Origin: an uncultured Actinomycetes bacterium | Lineage (GTDB): Bacteria > Actinomycetota > Actinomycetes > Nanopelagicales > Nanopelagicaceae | Length of the DNA stretch: 6,453 bases | NCBI GenBank assembly: GCA_903898855.1 | Contig: CAIUHB010000182.1 | Location: 1 to 6,453 of the forward strand | Direction of reading: 5' to 3' | Part shown: positions 1-4,695 of the stretch, in pieces | Layout of the letters: every line of letters starts with the position of its first letter | Numbering within the stretch: the stretch's first letter is position 1 | Position numbers and translations under genes: made by a program | The notes under the pieces: generated by a model | What the model saw: only the letters and a program-made list of their open reading frames with translations | The model's database searches: none | Told to the model about the DNA's origin: nothing

Positions 1-62
1 GAGAAGATGGTGCTGGCGATAAATAGAGCCCCAGAAACAAGGGGAATCAGCCGGCGACGCAT
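1..62 (-). CDS. Start of a putative exported protein (partial)
   Basis: Reading leftward from ATG at 62-60 gives about 20 residues before the window edge: MRRRLIPLVSGALFIASTIF. Three arginines followed by a long uncharged hydrophobic stretch is the layout of a Sec signal peptide or an N-terminal membrane anchor. No cleavage site is visible yet, so exported and membrane-anchored forms cannot be told apart. There is no convincing Shine-Dalgarno. A TAAGAT hexamer lies exactly 6 nt upstream, which suggests that transcription begins at the A of ATG (leaderless). The gene is divergent from the DUF167 gene, with 42 bp between start codons. The function of the mature protein cannot be known from this fragment. 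Confidence 0.6.
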   Translation of the reverse strand, partial: MRRRLIPLVSGALFIASTIF

Positions 63-68
63 TAGGTC

Positions 69-74
69 ATCTTA
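69..74 (-). promoter_or_regulatory. Candidate -10 element of a leaderless promoter
   Basis: TAAGAT on the minus strand (TAnnnT consensus) is followed by 6 nt and then the ATG at 62. A start point 7 nt after the hexamer would coincide with the start codon. No good -35 match was seen. Confidence 0.45.
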
Positions 75-92
75 TTTCATCCGCCCCACACC

Positions 93-98
93 TAGAAT
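93..98 (+). promoter_or_regulatory. Candidate -10 element of a leaderless promoter for the DUF167 operon
   Basis: TAGAAT is a 5/6 match to TATAAT and is followed by exactly 6 nt before the GTG at 105. An in-frame TAG stop overlaps the hexamer (93-95), so no earlier start codon is possible. The short upstream sequence has no usable ribosome binding site, which fits a leaderless mRNA. The -35 region (around 70-75) is unremarkable. Confidence 0.5.
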
Positions 99-104
99 TC
101 GAAG

Positions 105-392
105 GTGATCATCGATATTCGAGTGCGGGCCAATGCCGCAAACAATCGAGTCGGTGGCACAGCGGGGGAGCCGCCCCGTCTGATCGTCGCTGTTCAAGCC
201 CCTGCCGTCGATGGCAAAGCGAACGCCTCAATCTCCAAAGTAGTGGCCGAAGCCTTTGGCCTTCGCGCTCGTGAGGTCACCATCATCAGTGGAGAGTTAA
301 ATCGAGATAAACGAATTGAATTAATAGGCGATAAATCCGAACTTGAGTCAAAATATCAAGTGTTAATTAGCGATGTGAAGGGCAACAAATGA
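105..392 (+). CDS. DUF167 / UPF0235 (YggU-like) protein
   Basis: This 95-aa protein matches the small DUF167 family in both length and pattern. It has an N-terminal beta strand (IDIRVRANA), a vGG turn near residue 17, the signature VQAPAVDGKANASISKVVAE around residues 30-49, and the SGELNRDKRIEL segment near residues 63-74, equivalent to the family's sGxxsRxK. Family members are small alpha/beta proteins found in bacteria and archaea; their biochemical role is not established. The GTG start is forced, because a TAG stop lies in frame 12 nt upstream. The final codons overlap the ATG of the hydrolase as ATGA, so the two genes form an operon with likely translational coupling. Family assignment is firm; function is unknown. 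Confidence 0.9.
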   Translation: MIIDIRVRANAANNRVGGTAGEPPRLIVAVQAPAVDGKANASISKVVAEAFGLRAREVTIISGELNRDKRIELIGDKSELESKYQVLISDVKGNK

Positions 393-1180
393 TCTCTTTC
401 AAATACGTCGACACCGCCCTCGGCCAACTTCACATCGCCACCGCCGGCCAAGGCGAACCCATCATCCTCTTGCACCAAACCCCGCGTTCATGGGATGAAT
501 TCCGTGAAGTAATCCCACTTCTCGCCCCGCACTACACAGTCATTGCGATGGATATGTATGGCTTTGGTCAGAGCGCTAAGTTCCCCGCTCCACAAACCAT
601 CGAGCAATATGCCCAAGGCGTGATTGCACTGGCTGACGCGCTTGGCATTGCCAAGTTCCATTTACTTGGCCATCACACCGGTGGAATCGTCGCCTTTGAA
701 GTCGCAGCCAGCCATCCAGATCGAATCAACAAGCTAATTCTCTCGGCAGCTCCTTACACCGATGCTAAATACCGTGAAGCCCACATAAATGGCGATGGCG
801 TTGATGATGCCCTCATTCAAGAAGATGGATCACACCTCACCGAGAACTGGAGTAAGCGATATCCGTATTACCCCAAGGGTCAACCAGAGATCCTCAATCG
901 CTTCATTCACGATTCCCTGAACTTCGGCGTAGACCCACGAGAAGGCCACATCGCCTGTGCTCGCTACGTCATCGAAGATAAGTTAAGCAAGATAGTTTCC
1001 AAGACCTTACTTATCTCACCAACAGATGATCCATTCGCATTCCCTCAAACTGAGAAGTACATGCGCGATCTCGTAAATGCAGAACAGCTTTCCAAGGCCG
1101 TCATCGAAGGTGGCAAAGTTGCCTTGATGGAGGAGAAGTACAAGAAAGTGGCGAGGGTTGTGTTGGAGTTCTTGAAGTAA
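389..1180 (+). CDS. Alpha/beta hydrolase with atypical catalytic residues
   Basis: This 263-aa protein has the alpha/beta hydrolase fold throughout: the oxyanion-loop region LLHQTPRSW (27-35), AMDMYGFGQS (53-62), the nucleophile elbow LLGHHTGG (92-99), the strand leading to the acid LLISPTDDPF (207-216), and the terminal helix after EGGKVALMEEK (240-250). In ordinary members the elbow is GxSxG and the C-terminal motif is GGH. Here the nucleophile position is His96 and the expected catalytic His is Lys243, while an acidic pair (D213/D214) remains. From memory, actinobacterial relatives with a GHHTG elbow exist, so this may be a conserved subfamily and not a damaged gene. A classical Ser-His-Asp esterase mechanism is unlikely. 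The ATG overlaps the DUF167 stop, and a GAAGGG ribosome binding site lies at 377-382. It converges with the phosphatase gene, with 8 bp between stop codons. The substrate is unknown. Confidence 0.85.
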   Translation: MISFKYVDTALGQLHIATAGQGEPIILLHQTPRSWDEFREVIPLLAPHYTVIAMDMYGFGQSAKFPAPQTIEQYAQGVIALADALGIAKFHLLGHHTGGIVAFEVAASHPDRINKLILSAAPYTDAKYREAHINGDGVDDALIQEDGSHLTENWSKRYPYYPKGQPEILNRFIHDSLNFGVDPREGHIACARYVIEDKLSKIVSKTLLISPTDDPFAFPQTEKYMRDLVNAEQLSKAVIEGGKVALMEEKYKKVARVVLEFLK

Positions 1181-1188
1181 GTTCCGAC

Positions 1189-1671
1189 TTAACGCCGCTT
1201 CGGCTTCCATTTACTGAGGTATTCCACAAAATGGTTGTTCGACAACGCGAAGTCTCCTCTAGCGGCTCGAATGGTACGAAGGACTTCATCTAACTTCTTG
1301 CGGTCGCGAAGTAAGACCAGCCCCGTCACTAAGCCAGATCTATTAAGCCCAGCTTGGCAGCGAATAAGTACTTTGCAGCCAGCCTTCCATTCAACAAATG
1401 CCCAATCGGCGATTCGTTCCAGTTCATCGGCATGCTCTGGGTCTAAAGCGGCATCCGGGAAACCAAATCGGAACTCCTTTACGCCCCAACCCATAGGAGC
1501 TGCGTTGGAATCAAGGGTCACAACTGCGTCATAAAAACGCGAGTCGCTGGGGGAGTGCAGACGACGCACTTTGGTTAGAGTCTCTTCGCTATCTGTGCCA
1601 CCCATCCATAGATTCGGCAGTACTTCGCTTTCGAGTAGTGGATCAACAAATCCATCCTCATCTAAATTCAT
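1189..1671 (-). CDS. Dual-specificity / tyrosine phosphatase-like protein (CX5R)
   Basis: With the start I choose, this is a 160-aa cysteine phosphatase. The P-loop is VLIRCQAGLNRSGLV (101-115), with nucleophile Cys105 and phosphate-binding Arg111; Arg104 replaces the usual His before the Cys. Asp73 (FPDAALD) is a candidate general acid. The tail RAARGDFALSNNHFVEYL (135-152) fits the helices after the P-loop in this family. Earlier in-frame starts exist (TTG at 1695, ATG at 1686), but AGGAG at 1676-1680 (minus strand) lies 4 nt before the ATG at 1671, so the later start is preferred. Expected activity is hydrolysis of phosphotyrosine or phosphoserine/threonine in cytosolic proteins; the target is unknown. 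The gene is 75 nt downstream of the zinc-ribbon gene on the same strand. It could be read through from that operon or use its own promoter (TAATGT at 1711-1716 is a weak -10 candidate). Confidence 0.85.
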   Translation of the reverse strand: MNLDEDGFVDPLLESEVLPNLWMGGTDSEETLTKVRRLHSPSDSRFYDAVVTLDSNAAPMGWGVKEFRFGFPDAALDPEHADELERIADWAFVEWKAGCKVLIRCQAGLNRSGLVTGLVLLRDRKKLDEVLRTIRAARGDFALSNNHFVEYLSKWKPKRR

Positions 1672-1746
1672 TTCGCTCCTAATCATCCACTGCAAACGAG
1701 AGAAAAATTAACATTATTAAGGCGGCAGTAACTATTGACCAGTCAA

Positions 1747-1866
1747 CTAGTCAGTCGACCTTTCACCGCACTTATTGCACTGGAAGTAGGAATTACTTAA
1801 ATTCCACTTCTGTTGAATGTCAGTGCTTCGACAGATCGGACACTGACGGTTTGCCACATTTCCCAT
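1747..1866 (-). CDS. 39-aa zinc-ribbon protein
   Basis: A short gene with a strong ribosome binding site: GGAGGT at 1871-1876 (minus strand) is 4 nt before the ATG at 1866, and the frame ends at TAG 1749-1747. The protein has two Cys pairs, CPIC (9-12) and CNKC (30-33), 17 residues apart, in a sequence (NRQCPICRSTDIQQKW ... SYFQCNKCG) typical of zinc-ribbon folds. An aromatic residue before the second pair and a Gly after it strengthen the match. The gene begins 16 nt after the TPR gene's stop, so the two are very likely co-transcribed and may act together. Zinc ribbons of this size bind nucleic acid or another protein; which applies here cannot be decided. Confidence 0.8.
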   Translation of the reverse strand: MGNVANRQCPICRSTDIQQKWNLSNSYFQCNKCGERSTD

Positions 1867-1882
1867 CTTTACCTCCCAACCA

Positions 1883-2785
1883 CTATTCGAGGATTTCTCG
1901 AATAGTGGCGATACGAGCTGCAACTCGCTCTGCTTCAGCGAATTGATTTGTGTTCACGTAATACATTCGGAACTCATTTTGAATTTCCAGAATTAGTTCC
2001 CAGTCATTTCCGCACGATGCTAGGTAATCGGCTTGAGAGAGTTCATCTAGAACTGCCTCAAAATTACCTTGTGCCTGCAGTACCTTCGCTTTAAGAAAAC
2101 TTCCCTTACAAAGTAGATCGTTATCCTTCCGAAGCTCTGCGATTGCATAAGCGTTCTGTGCGCTCTTCTCGGCTAGTTCGATCATTCCTTGGGCTAAGTA
2201 AGAATCTCCGAGTAGATATTCCACCCTGGCTACATCATCCAAAGCTTTTCGCTCTTTCTCCAACAATTTCGCGCATTCCAGATACTCGACTGCTTTTCTG
2301 AAATCCTTGAGCTTGAAGCAAGATCGTCCGGCGTTATAGAAATCCAATGCCATGAATTCCTCATCACCATCGACTTCGTTGATCGCTAGGCTCCGAAGAT
2401 AGTTTTCTAGCGCTTCTATGTAGTTTTCAAGTTTGAAGTAGATATTGCCTAGAGTTCTATAGGTATCAGATAAGAAAGCGAAGTTGTTCTCCTTCTGAAG
2501 TTGGATTGCATCCATATATACATTTACTGCTTCGTTAAATCTCTTGAGAACCAGTAAAGCTTTTCCTACCCCCTCTACCGCTTCGGCTACTGAGGCGCTG
2601 GGAACTTTCGCACCCAATCCTCGGTAGATCACCTCGGCTTCTTCTGCCAGCGCCAGGGCCTTCCGACCTGAACTTCGATGCACTGCATCTGCTGACAACT
2701 CCAGCAATATTCTCGCTCGATCTTCGCCCTCTGAACTTGGGAGCGACTCCCATAATTCTCGGATTGAAATCTCTGCTTCTTCCAT
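1883..2785 (-). CDS. TPR-repeat protein, paralogue of the gene at 4696-5619
   Basis: A 300-aa soluble protein made almost entirely of tetratricopeptide-type helical hairpins. Repeat-like units are seen at about residues 66-99, 107-140, 146-177, 185-218, 226-258 and 265-298, with typical motifs such as LGNIYFKLENYIEALENY and LGDSYLAQGMIELAEKSAQ. The N-terminus carries an ELW motif at 10-12 that is conserved in the paralogue. There is no signal peptide, transmembrane segment or enzymatic domain, so a cytosolic protein-binding scaffold is the likely role. AAGGAGA lies just upstream of the ATG, which supports the start. The next gene downstream (zinc ribbon) starts after 16 nt. Upstream, a 60-nt gap separates it from the small Cys-x-Cys protein gene and contains the palindrome CACTGACAGTG. 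The partner protein is unknown. Confidence 0.85.
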   Translation of the reverse strand: MEEAEISIRELWESLPSSEGEDRARILLELSADAVHRSSGRKALALAEEAEVIYRGLGAKVPSASVAEAVEGVGKALLVLKRFNEAVNVYMDAIQLQKENNFAFLSDTYRTLGNIYFKLENYIEALENYLRSLAINEVDGDEEFMALDFYNAGRSCFKLKDFRKAVEYLECAKLLEKERKALDDVARVEYLLGDSYLAQGMIELAEKSAQNAYAIAELRKDNDLLCKGSFLKAKVLQAQGNFEAVLDELSQADYLASCGNDWELILEIQNEFRMYYVNTNQFAEAERVAARIATIREILE

Positions 2786-2822
2786 CTCTCTCCTTATCTG
2801 CTAAACATCAAGGTAGTAATGA

Positions 2823-2834
2823 CCACTGACAGTG
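2823..2834 (-). promoter_or_regulatory. Palindromic motif upstream of the TPR gene
   Basis: CCACTGACAGTG on the plus strand contains the perfect 11-bp palindrome CACTG-A-CAGTG (2824-2834), 38-49 bp upstream of the TPR start. A near-identical motif (11 of 12 bases) lies upstream of the paralogous TPR gene at 5686-5697. It could be a shared operator or part of a -35 region (CTGTCA on the minus strand). The assignment is inference. Confidence 0.3.
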
Positions 2835-2845
2835 AATTTGGGCCT

Positions 2846-3001
2846 CTACCCGCCGAAGACGGCGACTTCGTGGGCGTGGATCGCTCGCAGCAGGTCCGCC
2901 TCCTCGAGGAAGGTGACCATCGTGTACCAACCGCAGATACATAGCGCTTGGAAGAATTCGTGCTCGGCCTCAACCAGGCACGTGGAGTGTTCTTGCGACA
3001 T
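2846..3001 (-). CDS. Small hypothetical protein with a C-x-C-G-W motif (51 aa)
   Basis: A 51-aa frame from ATG 3001 to TAG 2846, unrecognised by name but protein-like: EAEHEFFQALCICGWYTMVTF followed by an acidic, Leu/Ala-rich helix and AHEVAV. Small actinobacterial proteins with a short strand, C-x-C-G-W and a C-terminal helix ending in His are familiar to me, and they probably bind metal or nucleic acid; this is recollection and not a search. The predicted ribosome binding site is weak (AAGGA about 12 nt upstream, inside a GGTCC-N5-GGACC hairpin at 3012-3026). An in-frame TAA upstream excludes a longer start. The patch is about 61% GC, whereas the TPR gene beside it is near 42%, suggesting a separate origin. 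The alternative frames here give low-complexity Ser/Arg/Pro-rich products and are less credible. Confidence 0.45.
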   Translation of the reverse strand: MSQEHSTCLVEAEHEFFQALCICGWYTMVTFLEEADLLRAIHAHEVAVFGG

Positions 3002-3095
3002 AACAAATACCGGTCCTTACTGGACCTCTGCATAAAGAAGCCCGCTCTTCTGGCGGTGTCTTTCATCGCCAGCCGGTCTACTTTTAGTTCCACCG

Positions 3096-3112
3096 TGCGC
3101 GGTATGCGCGGT
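3096..3112. repeat. Short tandem direct repeat TGCGCGGT x2
   Basis: TGCGCGGT occurs at 3096-3103 and again at 3105-3112, separated by one A. It marks the edge where the GC-rich patch (from about 2846) meets the AT-rich spacer. A perfect inverted repeat CTGGCG/CGCCAG lies nearby at 3050-3055 and 3067-3072. It may be a scar of insertion or chance. Confidence 0.4.
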
Positions 3113-3161
3113 TGGCACCAAGCAAGCTAAAAGGCTTAACGCTTGGATCATCGATTGACCT

Positions 3162-3190
3162 AATAAAAAGATATCACAGGGGAGTGACAA
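3162..3190 (-). promoter_or_regulatory. Candidate promoter for the leftward small-gene/TPR operon
   Basis: On the minus strand TTGTCA (3190-3185) is separated by 17 bp from TTTATT (3167-3162), a 4/6 match to the -10 consensus. Initiation would fall near 3155, leaving a leader of about 150 nt before the small gene at 3001. The spacing is ideal and the hexamers moderate. The remaining spacer from 3131 to 3255 is about 35% GC in its right part and holds a TACATATGTA palindrome (3204-3213). No gene or clear terminator is seen there. Confidence 0.35.
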
Positions 3191-3255
3191 CTTCTCGTTT
3201 TCCTACATATGTATAGACACAAAACGTAACTAAATGTTGTGCTCTTTTAGAAAAA

Positions 3256-4038
3256 TTATTCAACCAGCCCGAAATGGCTCAAGACTTTCTTGCTACGTTC
3301 GATCGCCCACGGGCTTTTCATCCCGATCAACACCGCCGCCACACTCGCCATCATCGCCGCATCCAGGATTGTGCCGCCCCAGTCAGGTGCGCCGGTTACC
3401 TGCACCGTAAAGTCATGCTGGGTCTGCATCTGAAGGGGGAAGTCAGATAGCCCGTGAAAGAGAATCGGAACCCAGATCGAACCAGTCAGAAGCATGAGCC
3501 CGCAACAGAGATATCCAAAGGCGGCAGCATCAAGCATTTGGGCTGCGGTGTAAGAGAATGATTGACCGCCCCAGATGTAGTTTGTGAAGTGAAGTGCGCC
3601 GAAGTGGATGGCTTGAATAGCTGCAGCGACTCCGATCCCATACTTTTCCAAAAGCCCAAAGACGAGCCCGCGGCTAAAAAGGTCTTCATCGAGTCCGATG
3701 AAAAAGGTAAAGAAAAAGGCTCCGATGATGAAGTGAATGGGGCGACCATGCCACTGCGCGTCACGAAAATTGCCCGAGAGAAAGTACGCCATGATGAAAA
3801 TGGCGATGATTAGGTTCTTCTTTGGCATTCGAATTCGCGCTCGCTGAAATACCGTCGGCACTAACAGTCCAATGAGAACTATCCAAATCACCGCGCACAT
3901 GCCGTGATAGGTAATGCTTTTCCAGAAGTCGCTAAACGGCAAGCGATCAATCGGAATGGTGCTCACGCCCCAGGTGGAGAACCAGGTCAATCCCAGAAAT
4001 ATCGCCAGCGTCTTTAGTGGTGACTTCAATTTACTCAT
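3256..4038 (-). CDS. CPBP-family intramembrane metalloprotease (CAAX/Abi)
   Basis: A 260-aa polytopic membrane protein. Hydrophobic segments are seen at about residues 8-28, 46-64, 75-90, 101-116, 136-152, 170-198 and 223-240. The three CPBP motifs are in order: E118-D119-x3-R123 (family EExxxR), F146-x3-H150 in a membrane segment, and H195-x3-D199 (family HxxxN/D). These should form the intramembrane metal-binding active site. The second Glu of motif 1 is Asp here, a conservative change. Family members include CAAX prenyl proteases, bacteriocin self-immunity proteins and regulated proteases; the substrate cannot be named. There is no ribosome binding site. A CATACT hexamer 6 nt before the ATG suggests a leaderless transcript. 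The gene is monocistronic as far as can be seen, flanked by an AT-rich spacer downstream and the divergent PIN module upstream. Confidence 0.85.
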   Translation of the reverse strand: MSKLKSPLKTLAIFLGLTWFSTWGVSTIPIDRLPFSDFWKSITYHGMCAVIWIVLIGLLVPTVFQRARIRMPKKNLIIAIFIMAYFLSGNFRDAQWHGRPIHFIIGAFFFTFFIGLDEDLFSRGLVFGLLEKYGIGVAAAIQAIHFGALHFTNYIWGGQSFSYTAAQMLDAAAFGYLCCGLMLLTGSIWVPILFHGLSDFPLQMQTQHDFTVQVTGAPDWGGTILDAAMMASVAAVLIGMKSPWAIERSKKVLSHFGLVE

Positions 4039-4044
4039 CCCGGA

Positions 4045-4050
4045 AGTATG
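4045..4050 (-). promoter_or_regulatory. Candidate -10 element of the CPBP protease gene
   Basis: CATACT on the minus strand, a 4/6 match to TATAAT keeping the key A and final T, is followed by exactly 6 nt and the ATG at 4038. The geometry equals that of the other leaderless starts in this window. Confidence 0.35.
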
Positions 4051-4110
4051 TAGGCGACCACCGACATCCCCGAAAGCTGCCTCAATATCAACTGCGAGTA
4101 ATCGACTTTT

Positions 4111-4140
4111 GAAGCTAATCTCCGGCCATGAGATTACTTC
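4111..4140. promoter_or_regulatory. Inverted repeat over promoter and start of the PIN module: candidate operator
   Basis: The left arm GAAGcTAATCTC (4111-4122) and right arm GAGATTACTTC (4130-4140) are reverse complements apart from one extra C in the left arm, giving 11-bp arms around a 7-nt centre. The repeat covers the TAATCT -10 candidate (4116-4121) and the ATG at 4128-4130. Binding here would block transcription, which suits the autoregulation typical of toxin-antitoxin operons. Read as RNA, only the right half would be in a leaderless transcript, so a DNA operator is more likely than an mRNA hairpin. Confidence 0.5.
4116..4121 (+). promoter_or_regulatory. Candidate -10 element of the PIN module
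   Basis: TAATCT followed by exactly 6 nt (4122-4127) and the ATG at 4128 matches the leaderless geometry seen at 62, 105 and 5796. It lies inside the left arm of the inverted repeat. No clear -35 was found. Confidence 0.45.
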
Positions 4141-4298
4141 CCACCCCAGTCCTACGGGCTCGAATGAGGCTCTGGATCAAAATTCATATGCCTTGGAACC
4201 GTCCGAAAAACATTTTGAACTATGCCGGAAAATATCCAGGACTATATAAAGATTATTTACTTCCCAGCGAGAGGAACTCTTGGACTCAATCCTTGTAG
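4128..4298 (+). CDS. Unrecognised 56-aa basic protein, candidate antitoxin
   Basis: An ORF from ATG 4128 to TAG 4298 encodes a basic, aromatic-rich protein: an Arg/Leu-rich N-terminus (residues 1-16), then MPWNRPKNILNYAGKYPG (21-38) and a tail LLPSERNSWTQSL (44-56). I do not recognise a ribbon-helix-helix, AbrB or other known antitoxin fold. Support comes from context. It is preceded by a well-placed -10 hexamer and an operator-like inverted repeat, and it overlaps the start of the PIN gene by 19 nt in another frame, the usual antitoxin-toxin arrangement. Internal ATGs at 4164 and 4188 are possible alternative starts. A competing frame across the same bases ends at 4249, does not reach the PIN gene and has no matching start signals. 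If it is an antitoxin, the basic half would contact DNA and the tail the toxin; this is inference. Confidence 0.45.
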   Translation: MRLLPTPVLRARMRLWIKIHMPWNRPKNILNYAGKYPGLYKDYLLPSERNSWTQSL

Positions 4299-4669
4299 AT
4301 ACCAACGTTCTCATTGCATTCCTGGATTCAGGCCACATTAATCATGAAATTGTTTTGACGTCTTTGAAAGCTCGCAAGGCGCATTTTCTTATGGCGACTG
4401 TTTCAATTATTGAATGTCTTGTTAAAGCTTATGAAACTGCCTACGACTTTGCGATTGCTTACGAGCTTACTATTCTTGAATTTCTGAGTGGAACATTAGA
4501 TTTAACTCAAGTCATTGCATCAAAGGCCGCATTCTTAATAGCTTCCACCAGAGCTTCATTTGTGGACGCAATCATTTGGGCGACCGCTGAAATTTATGAC
4601 TTGGAAATCTGGACACTAGATAAGAGGCTTGCCAATAAGGATAAACGATTCAAATATCTACCAATTTAG
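4280..4669 (+). CDS. PIN-domain ribonuclease, VapC-like toxin
   Basis: A 129-aa single PIN domain of normal VapC length. The conserved acidic residues are all present: Asp7 in ILVDTNVLIAF, Glu45 in SIIECLVKA, Asp96 in SFVDAIIWATA and Asp114 in IWTLDKRLA. They coordinate Mg/Mn for RNA cleavage, so an active nuclease is expected, in the cytosol, with tRNA, rRNA or mRNA as typical family targets. The start is TTG at 4280, supported by AGAGGA at 4270-4275. It overlaps the upstream 56-aa ORF, so translation is probably coupled, and the weak start codon would keep toxin below antitoxin. The gene is about 40% GC, lower than the CPBP gene beside it, consistent with transfer as a cassette. It converges on the TPR gene, with 26 bp between stop codons. 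Confidence 0.85.
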   Translation: MDSILVDTNVLIAFLDSGHINHEIVLTSLKARKAHFLMATVSIIECLVKAYETAYDFAIAYELTILEFLSGTLDLTQVIASKAAFLIASTRASFVDAIIWATAEIYDLEIWTLDKRLANKDKRFKYLPI

Positions 4670-4695
4670 AAAATTTACATCCGGAAAATCGAACC

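Noticed and set aside
1235..1534. 99-aa plus-strand frame
   Set aside because: It is antisense to the phosphatase gene, which has a complete CX5R motif; the product is Ser/Arg/Pro-rich.
1734..1759. Cluster of GTCA/CTAG/GTCGAC words between the zinc-ribbon stop and the phosphatase gene
   Set aside because: The palindromic words are short and form no stable hairpin or terminator.
2794..3093. Full 99-aa minus-strand frame from GTG 3093
   Set aside because: Its second half is Ser/Arg/Pro-rich and looks like an out-of-frame reading of the 51-aa gene. Only its first third is protein-like, and this is reported as a finding.
2819..3130. Plus-strand frame from ATG 2819 interrupted by a single in-frame TAG at 2942, resembling a nonsense-mutated gene
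   Set aside because: The translation shows no recognisable domain, there is no ribosome binding site, and the minus strand offers a more protein-like frame with the C-x-C-G-W motif.
3562..3813. Charged 83-aa plus-strand frame
   Set aside because: It is the opposite strand of the CPBP membrane segments; such segments produce Lys/Glu/Asp-rich antisense frames.
3914..4249. Plus-strand frame antisense to the CPBP start and running into the spacer
   Set aside because: The first part is the shadow of the CPBP gene. The end is less well placed than the 4128-4298 ORF, which has a promoter and overlaps the PIN gene.
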